Assembly: GCF_009812035.1 (NCBI RefSeq)
Contig: NZ_VZIZ01000013.1
Coordinates: 70,852 to 134,851 of the forward strand
Length of the DNA stretch: 64,000 bases
Direction of reading: 5' to 3'
From: Psychrobacter nivimaris
GTDB taxonomy: Bacteria > Pseudomonadota > Gammaproteobacteria > Pseudomonadales > Moraxellaceae
Below are positions 39,197 to 48,345 of the stretch, one piece after another. The number at the start of each line of letters is the position of its first letter. The stretch's first letter is position 1. Below the pieces are notes generated by a model, which saw nothing but the letters and a program-made list of their open reading frames with translations, did no database searches and was not told where the DNA came from. The position numbers and the translations under genes are program-made.

Positions 39197-40753
39197 ATGC
39201 CATCATCTAATACCCCGTCTGACCACTCTGCGAATCCAATTGACCCTGTATCATCACCTAGTCGTATGGTATACGAGACACCTTTATATTATCAGTCTCT
39301 TATTGGGCTACTAAAGCCACTATATCGTCTGCAAGTATGGCGTCGATCTCATAGAAATGACAATTATCAGCAGGAAATCGATCAGCGTTTTGGTAAGCAG
39401 TATCCACCGCGTCCAGTGGTCAATGCTGATAGCGATAAAGGGGTAATTTGGTGCCACGCAGTCTCACTAGGTGAGACCAATACGGTCGCGCCTTTACTAG
39501 ATATGTTATTGGCTAATGGCTATCAGATATGGTTGACCAATACGACTCAGACAGGTTTTGCTCGTGGGGCCAGTCGTTTTGCAGAACAGATAGCTCAAGG
39601 TCAGATGAGTCATAGCTATGTGCCAGTCGACAGCCCTGCTGTGATCGAGACTTTCTTAACGCACGTACAGCCTATCGCTGCGTTGTTTGTAGAAACAGAA
39701 CTATGGGCAAATATCTTGACCAAGTTATCCCAGCACCGTATTCCAAGTATTCTAGTCAATGGTCGACTATCTGCTTCTTCTTTTCAGAGTTATCAAAAGA
39801 TTGGTGCAGTCAGCGCCAGTATGATGAAAAACCTCTCCTTAATTATTGCGCAAGACAGCGACTCTGCTAAACGCTTTAGGCAACTAGGGGCCAGTAGCGC
39901 CCAAATTCGTGTGGCAGGCTCATTAAAGTGGGTAATCAATGCGTCCAAAATTGATGACAAAGCGGTAGCAGATAATAGTATTTATAATAAAAAAGCTGAT
40001 CTGCGAGCAGAGTTTGGTATAGCAGATCGTCCTGTGTGGGTAGCTGCGAGTACTCATGATGGCGAAGAGGCAGCAGCGTTGTCATTGCAGCAGCAACTAC
40101 TGTCTCAAGTGACATTAGCAGATACGTTGCTTGTTATTGTCCCTAGACATCCTGAGCGTTTTGACACAGTAGCAGAACTCATTCAGAAAACTGGATTAAA
40201 CATGGCTCGGCGCAGTGATGGGGAAGCCATTGATGCAGACACGCAAGTCTATCTAGCAGATAGCATGGGTGAGATGATGACTTGGTATACATTGGCAAAT
40301 GTAGCATTTGTGGGCGGCTCGCTGGTAAATATTGGCGGGCATAATCCAGTGGAGCCTGCTAGTGTGGCCACGCCTGTACTGATGGGACGTCATACTCAGT
40401 CGTGCCAAAGCGTAATAGACAAATTGGCTAGCGTAGGCGCTGTATATCAGCCAAATAATGACTTCTATCGTCCAATTGAGTCAGATAACTCAAGTAGTTC
40501 GGATATACAGATAGTCAGTGATGATCAGTTAGAGGCGAATAAAAAATCCTCTCGTAAGAAAACAGCTTATAACCGTGAAGACGCTGTGAGCATTTATACG
40601 CAGCTAGAGACTTGGTTGTGTAATTTGCCATTGGCCGTGCAGGCTGGGCAAGCTGGCGAGCAAATGACGATACAGCAGCAAGCGGTATTGACCCGCCAAT
40701 TTACTATGATTGAAGACGCAATCGAGCTGTCTACCAACCAAGATAATTTATGA
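39197..40753 (+). CDS. waaA: 3-deoxy-D-manno-octulosonic acid transferase (Kdo transferase)
   Basis: 518 residues, longer than the usual ~425. GT30 glycosyltransferase that adds Kdo to lipid IVA on the inner-membrane surface. Visible: WCHAVSLGETNTVAPLL, FVETELWANIL, PSILVNGRLSASSFQSYQ, VAASTHDGEE, IVPRHPERF and GGSLVNIGGHNPVEPAS. N-terminal extension of ~30 residues lacks the usual hydrophobic anchor. An acidic/Ser/Lys-rich insertion of ~25 residues (SDNSSSSDIQIVSDDQLE) lies near the C-terminus. Its stop overlaps rsmE by 4 bp. Confidence 0.93.
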   Translation: MPSSNTPSDHSANPIDPVSSPSRMVYETPLYYQSLIGLLKPLYRLQVWRRSHRNDNYQQEIDQRFGKQYPPRPVVNADSDKGVIWCHAVSLGETNTVAPLLDMLLANGYQIWLTNTTQTGFARGASRFAEQIAQGQMSHSYVPVDSPAVIETFLTHVQPIAALFVETELWANILTKLSQHRIPSILVNGRLSASSFQSYQKIGAVSASMMKNLSLIIAQDSDSAKRFRQLGASSAQIRVAGSLKWVINASKIDDKAVADNSIYNKKADLRAEFGIADRPVWVAASTHDGEEAAALSLQQQLLSQVTLADTLLVIVPRHPERFDTVAELIQKTGLNMARRSDGEAIDADTQVYLADSMGEMMTWYTLANVAFVGGSLVNIGGHNPVEPASVATPVLMGRHTQSCQSVIDKLASVGAVYQPNNDFYRPIESDNSSSSDIQIVSDDQLEANKKSSRKKTAYNREDAVSIYTQLETWLCNLPLAVQAGQAGEQMTIQQQAVLTRQFTMIEDAIELSTNQDNL

Positions 40754-41472
40754 ACTGTATATTATTGCCTGCTGAAAACTTCTCAGCAGACGCAGCAAAA
40801 ATCGATTCCTTGTCTCAAGTCAGCCATGTAACTAAAGTGCTGGGTGCAAAAGTCGGTGATAGGCTTAAAATTGGACAAATCGGTGGCAACCTTGGTACGG
40901 CCGTCATTGAAAGTATTACCGCTAATAGCATTCAGCTAGGTAATGTCCAGCTCAATACTGCACCGCCTGCCAAATTAGATTTGACTGTCATTTTAGCGTT
41001 ACCGCGTCCTAAAGTGCTACGGCGTTTAATCATGGATATGACAGCGCTTGGTGTACGCGATATCATTCTTATCAATAGCTACCGTACCCAAAAAAGCTAT
41101 TGGCAAAGTCCCATGCTTGAGCGGATTGACGAGTTTGTATTAGAAGGTCTACAGCAAAGCATCGATACGATTGTTCCTAGTATTACGCTACAAAAACGTT
41201 TTAAGCCATTTGTCGAAGACTCACTTGCAAGCCTAATAAGCAATCGAGCGATTGTCGCGCATCCTTATAGTCAGCAGTCATTTTCTGAGTTTTTACAACT
41301 ACAACCATCACGAGAGCTACCAAATCTAGTCTGCATAGGCGCTGAAGGTGGCTGGATTGACTATGAGATAGAGCTGTTGTCGGCACAAGGTTGCACGCCT
41401 GTACATATAGGCTCTCGTATCTTACGTACAGAAGCTGCGGTCAATGCAATTTTGGGACAATGGCTGCTTTAG
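40750..41472 (+). CDS. rsmE: 16S rRNA m3U1498 methyltransferase
   Basis: 240 residues, SPOUT-type. N-terminal PUA-like region, then LALPRPKVLRRLIMDMTALGVRDIILINS, and the knot motifs GAEGGWIDYEIELL and LRTEAAVNAILGQW. It methylates U1498 of 16S rRNA. The ATGA overlap with waaA implies coupling. Confidence 0.95.
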   Translation: MNCILLPAENFSADAAKIDSLSQVSHVTKVLGAKVGDRLKIGQIGGNLGTAVIESITANSIQLGNVQLNTAPPAKLDLTVILALPRPKVLRRLIMDMTALGVRDIILINSYRTQKSYWQSPMLERIDEFVLEGLQQSIDTIVPSITLQKRFKPFVEDSLASLISNRAIVAHPYSQQSFSEFLQLQPSRELPNLVCIGAEGGWIDYEIELLSAQGCTPVHIGSRILRTEAAVNAILGQWLL

Positions 41473-41736
41473 ATGGACACTAAAACGCGTCGCTAGACCA
41501 AACTATTGAAAGAGCTAGTAAAAAATAGTTCTTAAAAATCAATGCTAAAGACTCATCACAGGTATATTTGCCAGTTAAACAAATGTATTGATAATTAATC
41601 TCACTTCCATTAGTATGTTGCTTTGATATATTATGGCCTGATTACTGTTAACGCTTAGCAAGTCATCGTTATAATCACTGTTGTTTTGTCTCACCATCCG
41701 TCTTACTTTTTTTATAGCATTACTATGGGGAAAACC

Positions 41737-42861
41737 ATGTCATTGAACGCTATCAGCGCTAATCTAACCTCTACGAAGCTTATCCTACCTGCAGCCGTAT
41801 TTGGTATGATGTTGAGTTTGGCAGGTTGTAGTAATTCTTCAACCACAGAAGAGAGCGTAGAAGTAGAGTCAACAGAAACAGGTGCTGAGCAGCAAACAGC
41901 AACTGACGAAGCTACGACTGCTGATGGTCAGACGGTTACTATCTACTCATCACGCAATGAGCAGCTGATTAAGCCATTGTTAGATCGCTATACTGAGCAA
42001 ACAGGTGTAAAGGTTGAACTGGTTACAGACCAAACTGGGCCTTTGATGGCACGTCTAAAAGCTGAAGGTCAGAATACTCCTGCTGATATGCTATTGACCG
42101 TTGACGCTGGTAACTTATGGCAGGCTGCAGAGCAAGGCCTATTACAACCAGTGTCATCTACTGTATTAGAAGCCAACGTCCCTGCAAAATACCGTGATCC
42201 AAAAGGTCAATGGACTGGTCTGTCACTACGTGCACGTACTATCTTTTATGACCCAAGCAAAGTCACTGCTGACCAGCTATCTACTTATGCAGATTTGGCC
42301 GATCCAAAATGGAAAGGCAAACTATGCTTACGTACCTCTAAAAAGGTCTATAACCAATCGCTTGTTGCTAGCATGATGGAGCATTTGGGCGAAGAGAAGA
42401 CCGAAGCGGTTATCAAAGGGTGGGTTGATAATCTAGCGACTGATGTGTTCAGTGATGATGTTGCGATGCTAGAAGCTATCGCTGCTGGTCAGTGTGAAGT
42501 GGGTATCGCCAATAGCTACTACTATGGTCGTCTATTGGACGAAAAACCAAACTTCCCTGTGAAGATATTCTGGGCAAACCAAGGCACAACTGGTACGCAC
42601 GTAAATATCTCGGGTGCTGGTGTAGTGGCAAGCTCAGACAATCCAGATGGTACGCTTAAATTGATAGAGTGGTTGTCATCTGATGAGGCACAAGGTCTTT
42701 ATGCCAGCTCAGACAAAGAATTCCCAGTAAAAGTAGGTATCGATGAGTCAGACATGCTCAGTTCATGGGGCGAGTTCAAAAAAGACGATATCAATGTACA
42801 GAAATTCGGTGAACTACAAACTCAAGCTATCCAAATGATGGATAAAGCGGGTTATAAATAA
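41737..42861 (+). CDS. fbpA: Ferric-iron ABC transporter substrate-binding protein
   Basis: 374 residues. The ATG at 41737 has GGGGAAA upstream and gives a lipoprotein signal with lipobox LAGC at about residue 32. An acidic Thr/Glu linker precedes the binding domain, which starts VTIYSSRNEQLIKPLLDRYT. The motif ANSYYYGRLL contains the adjacent tyrosines that bind Fe3+ in FbpA-type proteins, and LSSDEAQGLYA near the end is typical of the family. It delivers Fe3+ to FbpB/FbpC. Upstream, an AT-rich stretch near 41587 vaguely resembles a Fur box. A MITE-like element separates it from fbpB. Confidence 0.93.
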   Translation: MSLNAISANLTSTKLILPAAVFGMMLSLAGCSNSSTTEESVEVESTETGAEQQTATDEATTADGQTVTIYSSRNEQLIKPLLDRYTEQTGVKVELVTDQTGPLMARLKAEGQNTPADMLLTVDAGNLWQAAEQGLLQPVSSTVLEANVPAKYRDPKGQWTGLSLRARTIFYDPSKVTADQLSTYADLADPKWKGKLCLRTSKKVYNQSLVASMMEHLGEEKTEAVIKGWVDNLATDVFSDDVAMLEAIAAGQCEVGIANSYYYGRLLDEKPNFPVKIFWANQGTTGTHVNISGAGVVASSDNPDGTLKLIEWLSSDEAQGLYASSDKEFPVKVGIDESDMLSSWGEFKKDDINVQKFGELQTQAIQMMDKAGYK

Positions 42862-42880
42862 GGGGTCGCCAGTAATACTG

Positions 42881-43003
42881 ATACCAATCTTAAAATCATA
42901 ACTTTTAGGCAATAGCTTTTAAACAAAAGCTTTTACAGAATGTGTTCAAAGGTTAGCTATTACAGATGAGTTATTTGGGTAATGACGATTTTAAGGTTGG
43001 TAT
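42881..43003. mobile_element. MITE-like 123-bp inverted-repeat element between fbpA and fbpB
   Basis: Terminal inverted repeats of 17 bp: ATACCAATCTTAAAATC at 42881-42897 and its complement (one mismatch) at 42987-43003. An inner hairpin AGCTTTT/AAAAGCT spans 42914-42931. There is no ORF inside. Size, terminal repeats and lack of coding fit a miniature inverted-repeat element, though no clear target duplication is visible. It would fold as an RNA hairpin in an fbpABC transcript. Confidence 0.65.
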
Positions 43004-43045
43004 AAGCTTACAAGGTCTCTATACGTATGACACGGTAATGATAAT

Positions 43046-44722
43046 ATGATCACAACGCCAGATGCGTCTGTTAGTCAAAACGATACTGTCAATGATGGTG
43101 TTAATGACCAGCAGACTGTCAGCCAAGACCACGCCCTTCGTAAACGTATTATCTCGAAATCAGTCTTAGGGCTGATTTCGTTGTTTATGCTAGTACCGAT
43201 TTTAATCGTGCTGCTGTCGTGGACTCAGCCAGTGGCAGAGATTTGGACACACATGGCAGACTATGTACTGCCGCAAGTGCTCAAAAATACGGCGATTTTA
43301 TTGCTTATGGTGACGGTTGTTTCAGGCACTATTGGTACTGCTCTGGCTTGGGTCACTAGTATGTATCGTTTCCCTGGTCAGCGTTTCTTTTCGTGGGCGT
43401 TGATGTTGCCACTTGCCATTCCTGCTTATGTATTGGCATTTGTCACTATTGGGATTGTTGATTTTAGTGGGCCGCTACAGACAGCTCTGCGCGATTCCGG
43501 TATCAGTACTGCTATACCGTCGATAAGGAATGTATGGGGCGCAGGCTTGGTATTATCGCTAGCGTTTTACCCTTATGTATATTTGCTAGCGCGTCAGGCA
43601 TTTTTGTCACAAGGCAGGCGAGCGATAGAAGCGGGGCAGATGCTAGGTTTGAGTCGTAGCCGTGTGTTCTTTCGGTTGGCATTACCGCAGGCACTGCCTT
43701 GGATTATAGGTGGCTTGTTGCTAGCCAGTATGGAAACCTTAGCGGATTTTGGTGCAGTATCGGTATTCAATGTCGATACTTTTACTACCGCCATTTATAA
43801 AGCATGGTTTGGTTTTTTTAGTTTGACCACAGCGGCTCAGTTAGCAGCCTTGCTCATTGGTGTGATCTTTATTGTGGTATTGTTTGAGCAGTATTGGCAA
43901 GCGAAGCGTGGTAGCTCACTGACCCAAGGTAGCAGCCAACGCTTTGACGCCAGCAAACCTGCCAAACTAGCCATGACACTGCTGTGTACGCTCATTTTTT
44001 TAATCGCCTTCTTAATACCTTTTTTGCAGCTCATCTATTGGACAGCACTTAACTTTCGCCAAGATTTTGATGCGCGTTACATTGATTTTGTCACCAATAG
44101 CCTCATGATTGCTAGTATGACCACGCTGTTTATCGCCTTTTTGGCGATTATCATTGCGTGGATCAAACGCCAGTATCCTGATAAGTCAACCAAGCTAATG
44201 ACCACTTTAGCCAATTTAGGCTATGTCGTACCGGGGACTGTATTGGCGGTAGGGATATTTATACCCATTGCGTGGCTTGATAATCAAATGATTGCCTTTG
44301 GTATCACCTCACAGCAAGTGCTTTCTGGCAGTGTCATTGTTATGCTACTGGCGCTATCGACGCGTTTTATGACGGTGAGTTTTCAGCCTGTTGACAGACA
44401 ACTGCAGCGATTGACAGTTAATCAAGAAGCTGCTGCAAAATTACTTAGCGATAGTCCTTATCAGCGTTGGCGTCATGTGATGCTGCCTGTGCTTAGCCCT
44501 GGCGTATTGACTGCATTACTGATGGGCTTTGTCGAAGTGATGAAAGAGATGCCCATTACGCTGATGACACGGCGTCAAGGCTGGGATACGCTTGCAGTAC
44601 GAGTGTTTGAAATGACGAGCGAAGGTATGTGGGGACGAGCCGCATTGCCGAGTTTGCTAATCGTGTTAGTTGGCTTGCTTCCTGTCTGGATACTACTGCG
44701 TCAAAGCGATAAACACAGCTAA
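43046..44722 (+). CDS. fbpB: Ferric-iron ABC transporter permease (two fused domains)
   Basis: 558 residues with about 12 transmembrane helices in two homologous permease halves, as in FbpB/SfuB. Two EAA loops are visible: AIEAGQMLGLSRSRVFFRLALPQALPWI and NQEAAAKLLSDSPYQRWRHVMLPVLSPGV. The first ~35 residues are hydrophilic and Asn/Asp/Gln-rich. It moves Fe3+ across the inner membrane with FbpC. No strong ribosome-binding site is seen before this ATG. Confidence 0.94.
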   Translation: MITTPDASVSQNDTVNDGVNDQQTVSQDHALRKRIISKSVLGLISLFMLVPILIVLLSWTQPVAEIWTHMADYVLPQVLKNTAILLLMVTVVSGTIGTALAWVTSMYRFPGQRFFSWALMLPLAIPAYVLAFVTIGIVDFSGPLQTALRDSGISTAIPSIRNVWGAGLVLSLAFYPYVYLLARQAFLSQGRRAIEAGQMLGLSRSRVFFRLALPQALPWIIGGLLLASMETLADFGAVSVFNVDTFTTAIYKAWFGFFSLTTAAQLAALLIGVIFIVVLFEQYWQAKRGSSLTQGSSQRFDASKPAKLAMTLLCTLIFLIAFLIPFLQLIYWTALNFRQDFDARYIDFVTNSLMIASMTTLFIAFLAIIIAWIKRQYPDKSTKLMTTLANLGYVVPGTVLAVGIFIPIAWLDNQMIAFGITSQQVLSGSVIVMLLALSTRFMTVSFQPVDRQLQRLTVNQEAAAKLLSDSPYQRWRHVMLPVLSPGVLTALLMGFVEVMKEMPITLMTRRQGWDTLAVRVFEMTSEGMWGRAALPSLLIVLVGLLPVWILLRQSDKHS

Positions 44723-44810
44723 TAGCAACAAAGTTAATAGCAATAATTTGGTATAAGTTTAACAGCACACTCGTAGTGTCAGCTATATTATAATTTGCTC
44801 TGTTTTATCG

Positions 44811-46172
44811 ATGGTTTTACTTACTAATAGCGAACTGGTACCGTCTATGTACACTGATTCAATGAACGACTCTACAAATTCTAAGTTAGAAAAGGCTCGG
44901 GCTAACCACATGCCTGTAGCAAAATCACCACTGTCACAAAATAAAATCAATCCAATTCAGCCGAATAAAACTGTAGAGCAGAGCAGTACCTCACAACAAA
45001 ATACTGAGAAACATATCGCGACAGATCCTTACTTTAGTGTGCAAAATCTCATCGTAGGCTATGACGATACTATTGTCGTCAATGGTCTATCATTGATGCT
45101 AGAACAAGGAGAGATTGGTTGCTTCTTGGGTTATAGTGGCTGCGGGAAGACCACAGCGCTACGAGCAATCGCGGGACTGGAGCAAAGTCGCGGCGGCACT
45201 ATCTATTTGAACAATCAGCGCCTAACTGAGAAGACAGCTCGTCAATCATTTGCAGTTGCGCCAGCCAAGCGTGGCATGGGCATGGTGTTTCAAGACTATG
45301 CTCTGTTTGGGCATTTAAGCGTAGCAAAAAACATCGCCTTTGGTCTCAATAAATGGTCAGCTGCTGACAAAAAAGCTCGAGTGGCTGAGATGCTAAGCTT
45401 AGTTGAATTGACTGAGCATGCGGATAAACGTCCTAATGAGCTCTCTGGTGGTCAGCAGCAGCGTGTGGCTCTCGCAAGAGCGCTAGCCCCCAAACCAAAA
45501 CTACTATTACTTGATGAACCATTCTCTAATCTAGATGTGGTGCTGCGTGAATCACTAGCAATGAATGTCCGTGATATTCTTAAACGTACCAACACCACAG
45601 CAATTTTGGTCACTCATGATCAAAATGAAGCGTTCGCGCTAGCGGATAAAGTAGGGGTAATGGATAAAGGACGATTGGTGCAGTGGGCGCGACCAAGCGA
45701 GCTGTATCATGAGCCTGTCAGTCCTTTTGTCGCTGAATTCGTAGGCGAAGGCGCGATGGTAGACGGCATTATCAAAGAAGGTCATGTTGAGACGGCGCTA
45801 GGTAATATCTATCGTCGCATGGAAGTCTATGATGAATCAGGCCAGCCACAGTATTGCGAATATGACTATCCAAACGGTACACCGATCAAAGTACTTGTAC
45901 GCCCTGATGATATTATTCATGATGATGACAGTACCCAGACAGCTTTAGTTATTGGACGTGTGTTTCGCGGTGCCAACTATTTGTACCGTCTGCAGTTAGA
46001 CGACGGACAGACTGTCTTATCCTTGGTTGCGAGCCATCATAATCATGCAATCGGCTCGCATATTGGTATTCTGCCTTTGCTAGAGCATGTCGTAGTCTTT
46101 GATGAAAAAGATATCAATGCCACTACTTGGTCAGAATATGATAGATCATCGAGAATGGATAAAGAGGTTTAG
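44811..46172 (+). CDS. fbpC: Ferric-iron ABC transporter ATPase with long N-terminal extension
   Basis: 453 residues. Walker A is LGYSGCGKTTALRAIAGL, the signature is LSGGQQQRVALARAL, Walker B is LLLLDEPFSNLD and the switch His is in LVTHDQNEAF. A C-terminal TOBE-like regulatory domain follows (VLVRPDDIIHDDDS...). About 75 residues precede the normal start of the ATPase domain (YFSVQNLIVGYDD). They are Ser/Asn/Gln/Lys-rich with no predicted fold. Alternative starts at 44847 and 44865 would shorten the extension only slightly; none has a clear ribosome-binding site. Confidence 0.93.
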   Translation: MVLLTNSELVPSMYTDSMNDSTNSKLEKARANHMPVAKSPLSQNKINPIQPNKTVEQSSTSQQNTEKHIATDPYFSVQNLIVGYDDTIVVNGLSLMLEQGEIGCFLGYSGCGKTTALRAIAGLEQSRGGTIYLNNQRLTEKTARQSFAVAPAKRGMGMVFQDYALFGHLSVAKNIAFGLNKWSAADKKARVAEMLSLVELTEHADKRPNELSGGQQQRVALARALAPKPKLLLLDEPFSNLDVVLRESLAMNVRDILKRTNTTAILVTHDQNEAFALADKVGVMDKGRLVQWARPSELYHEPVSPFVAEFVGEGAMVDGIIKEGHVETALGNIYRRMEVYDESGQPQYCEYDYPNGTPIKVLVRPDDIIHDDDSTQTALVIGRVFRGANYLYRLQLDDGQTVLSLVASHHNHAIGSHIGILPLLEHVVVFDEKDINATTWSEYDRSSRMDKEV

Positions 46173-46205
46173 CCGTCTTTACAATTCATGAGCTGTCGTC
46201 TCAAT

Positions 46206-47057
46206 TTACCGTTTAGCCAAAATGTGTAAGTAACGACCAAGCCATTTATACGGCTCTAATTGTGAGTAGCGTAACTCCATTCTGATCACTGCATCTGGGT
46301 CGTTATGCCCGCCACGCTTGAGTGGTGCATAATCATGAAATACCCGCAAGCCACTGCTGCGCACCGTCTGATAGTCATGCGCCTTTAACCAAGACTGAAC
46401 CTCTTCTTTAGCGACGGGATGATTGGGTGTCAGACTTTTCTTGTTGTCTGCCTTATAGTCTGTATTATCGAGTAGATTAAAATTCCCCATGATAAGATTG
46501 CGATAATCGAAACTCGCTGGATTATAGAAGCAGACAGATAACGCGCCATCATCTGTTAAGTGCTTATCAAAAAAGTCCATGACGGCAGCGGGCTCTGCCA
46601 ACCATTCGAGTAGCGCGTGCGACATAATCAAATCAAATTTTTCAGTCTCTTTCTGAGCCAGTTTTTCTTCAAGCGCCTGATAAGGGCAGACATACCAAGT
46701 GATGTCTAGCTTTTTATCGATTTTCTCTGCGCTCGCTTTCGCCTTCTCAAGCATATTTGCTGAGATGTCATTGATGACTACGTTATGACCTTGGGCAGCA
46801 AGTTCTATCGCAATTTGTGCAAGCCCTGCACCTACATCCAAGATACGTAAAGGTCGCCCGAGTGCCTCACTCATCTGCGCGCTATATTCAAAAATATCAC
46901 GTCGTAATACGGCCAATCGAATCTCGCCTTTTAAACCACCATACACTTTCTTTTCAAAATGATCGGCGATAGCATCGAAGCTACGATCTGCTCGCTCGTT
47001 TTCTGCTGGTATAGAAAGGTTTGAGTCAGGCTGACTATCTTGATGTTTAGTTGTCAT
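46206..47057 (-). CDS. cmoM: tRNA 5-carboxymethoxyuridine methyltransferase
   Basis: 283 residues. SAM-dependent methyltransferase resembling E. coli CmoM (SmtA): FDAIADHFEKKVYGGLKGEIR, the SAM-binding ILDVGAGLAQIAIELA, DLIMSHALLEWLAEP, CFYNPASFDYRNLIMGNF, and the C-terminal VRSSGLRVFHDY and YKWLGRYLHI. CmoM makes the mcmo5U methyl ester at wobble position 34. Convergent with fbpC with only 33 bp between. Confidence 0.87.
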   Translation of the reverse strand: MTTKHQDSQPDSNLSIPAENERADRSFDAIADHFEKKVYGGLKGEIRLAVLRRDIFEYSAQMSEALGRPLRILDVGAGLAQIAIELAAQGHNVVINDISANMLEKAKASAEKIDKKLDITWYVCPYQALEEKLAQKETEKFDLIMSHALLEWLAEPAAVMDFFDKHLTDDGALSVCFYNPASFDYRNLIMGNFNLLDNTDYKADNKKSLTPNHPVAKEEVQSWLKAHDYQTVRSSGLRVFHDYAPLKRGGHNDPDAVIRMELRYSQLEPYKWLGRYLHILAKR

Positions 47058-47112
47058 AGGTATTTAAATCAATAATTAAGAGGGTCAAATTAATAAAACT
47101 ATTCAGTATTAA

Positions 47113-47394
47113 CTAGCGTTTCAGGCGTCTGTTAATTACCCATTTAAAAACGACCTTCGCTAATACAATAACGACAAATACCACGATAACAAACACCCAC
47201 ATACCATTGCCTTGTAAATTTTCTTGATAGGCTTTTGATAAATATGCTGATAAAGCCATAGCGACTAAAAGTGCTCCCCAACGGACATAAGGGACAGCGC
47301 GATTGTTATGGTTAGGAAAGCTAGCAACGTAATCGCTCGAAAAACTGTATAGCACCATTGCTAAAATCCAAACAATTGCAAGAATGATATCCAT
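47113..47394 (-). CDS. Small membrane protein, unknown
   Basis: 93 residues, not recognised. Three hydrophobic segments, at about 2-18 (IILAIVWILAMVLYSF), 38-54 (VRWGALLVAMALSAYL) and 67-86 (GMWVFVIVVFVVIVLAKVVF), and a basic C-terminus (KWVINRRLKR). It is probably an inner-membrane protein with positive-inside tail. It lies upstream of cmoM on the same strand, 55 bp away, and could be in the same transcript. Confidence 0.65.
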   Translation of the reverse strand: MDIILAIVWILAMVLYSFSSDYVASFPNHNNRAVPYVRWGALLVAMALSAYLSKAYQENLQGNGMWVFVIVVFVVIVLAKVVFKWVINRRLKR

Positions 47395-47516
47395 AATAAA
47401 AGTAGCCTGTTAGGTCGTTATTTAAGTGCTATAAAAGATGAGGTAGTGTAGCGTTTAGAATTTTTTTGTCCAGCATCACTAAAAAATAACCGCATTAAAG
47501 TGGTTTAAATCACCAT

Positions 47517-47608
47517 GTGCTTATGAAAATAATATGACTGTTGAAAATAGTATGCTTATGAAAGAATTATGGTTGTAAAAAAAGCATGCTCATGAAAACA
47601 ATCAGTTC
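47517..47608. repeat. Degenerate ~34-bp tandem repeat
   Basis: Three imperfect units starting (A/G)TG(C)(T/C)...ATGAAA with spacing 35 and 34 bp (GCTTATGAAAATAA, GCTTATGAAAGAAT, GCTCATGAAAACAA). They lie in the ~470-bp non-coding stretch between the small membrane protein and the YdcA-like gene, which otherwise shows nothing. Confidence 0.6.
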
Positions 47609-47861
47609 ACGTCAGAGACAGTTGTAGGTGTTGTTGTATTGGCTAAATATTCTAAGCATCCTAGTTGTTTGCCAATAGAGCTTATATGCAAACCACGTAT
47701 GAGCTCTATGCTCAAGATTTTAGCGTTAAATCAAATGTCATGTTGAACTGTAGATAGAAATATAAGTATCCACTCAGTTAGTCAAAATAAATCTTGTCGA
47801 GCTGTAGCCAATGAGTATAGTATTTTTCTATTTAATATCCATCAGATACGGAGAATAAACA

Positions 47862-48041
47862 ATGAAATCAATCAGCACAGCGCTACTCGCCCTAGTATTT
47901 GCCTTTACATCTATGAGCCAAGCACAAGCTCGAAATACGCCTTGTTCAGGTAAAATGGGCGGGCTGTCTCATTGCTCAGCAGATGGTAAGTTCGTCTGTA
48001 AAAATGGCAAAATCAGCCAATCAAAAAAAACCTGTCATTAG
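47862..48041 (+). CDS. Small secreted Cys-rich protein, YdcA-like
   Basis: 59 residues. A signal peptide of 23 residues ends in QAQA. The 36-residue mature peptide reads RNTPCSGKMGGLSHC..., with four cysteines spaced C-x9-C-x8-C-x11-C. The pattern PCSG-x-GG-SHC-GKFVC-S-SKK-TC matches E. coli YdcA, a small protein of unknown function. A GGAG at about 47850 precedes the ATG by seven bases. It has its own leader, with no gene nearby in the same orientation except gyrA 300 bp on. The four cysteines suggest two disulfides. Confidence 0.8.
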   Translation: MKSISTALLALVFAFTSMSQAQARNTPCSGKMGGLSHCSADGKFVCKNGKISQSKKTCH

Positions 48042-48252
48042 AATTATTTTAGTGTGTGTCAATAATTCAAAATATCACTGCGAATGAACCGTCTAGCTTG
48101 ATTTTAATGGTACTCAGAACCCCCTAAATCAGCAAATTTGTGCTAAAATAGCTTCTTTTATTAAACATTGTTTTTAACAAAAACCGTATCACTATTTTCC
48201 TATTGTTTTGCACGTGTAGCAGTGTTTTTTTATGGTATCTATTTTGGTCATG

Positions 48253-48278
48253 ACTGCCTATTTATGTGGCAGTATTTT
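48253..48278 (+). terminator. Terminator-like stem in the gyrA upstream region
   Basis: ACTGCC (48253-48258) pairs with GGCAGT (48268-48273) across nine bases and is followed by ATTTTT. It lies ~70 bp before the gyrA start. It could terminate the small upstream gene or act as a gyrA attenuator. Confidence 0.5.
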
Positions 48279-48345
48279 TATATGATCTATGGGTGCCATA
48301 AGCGATGTGTCAACGTTAGAAAAAAATGTGAGTGAAGGAGTGTAT

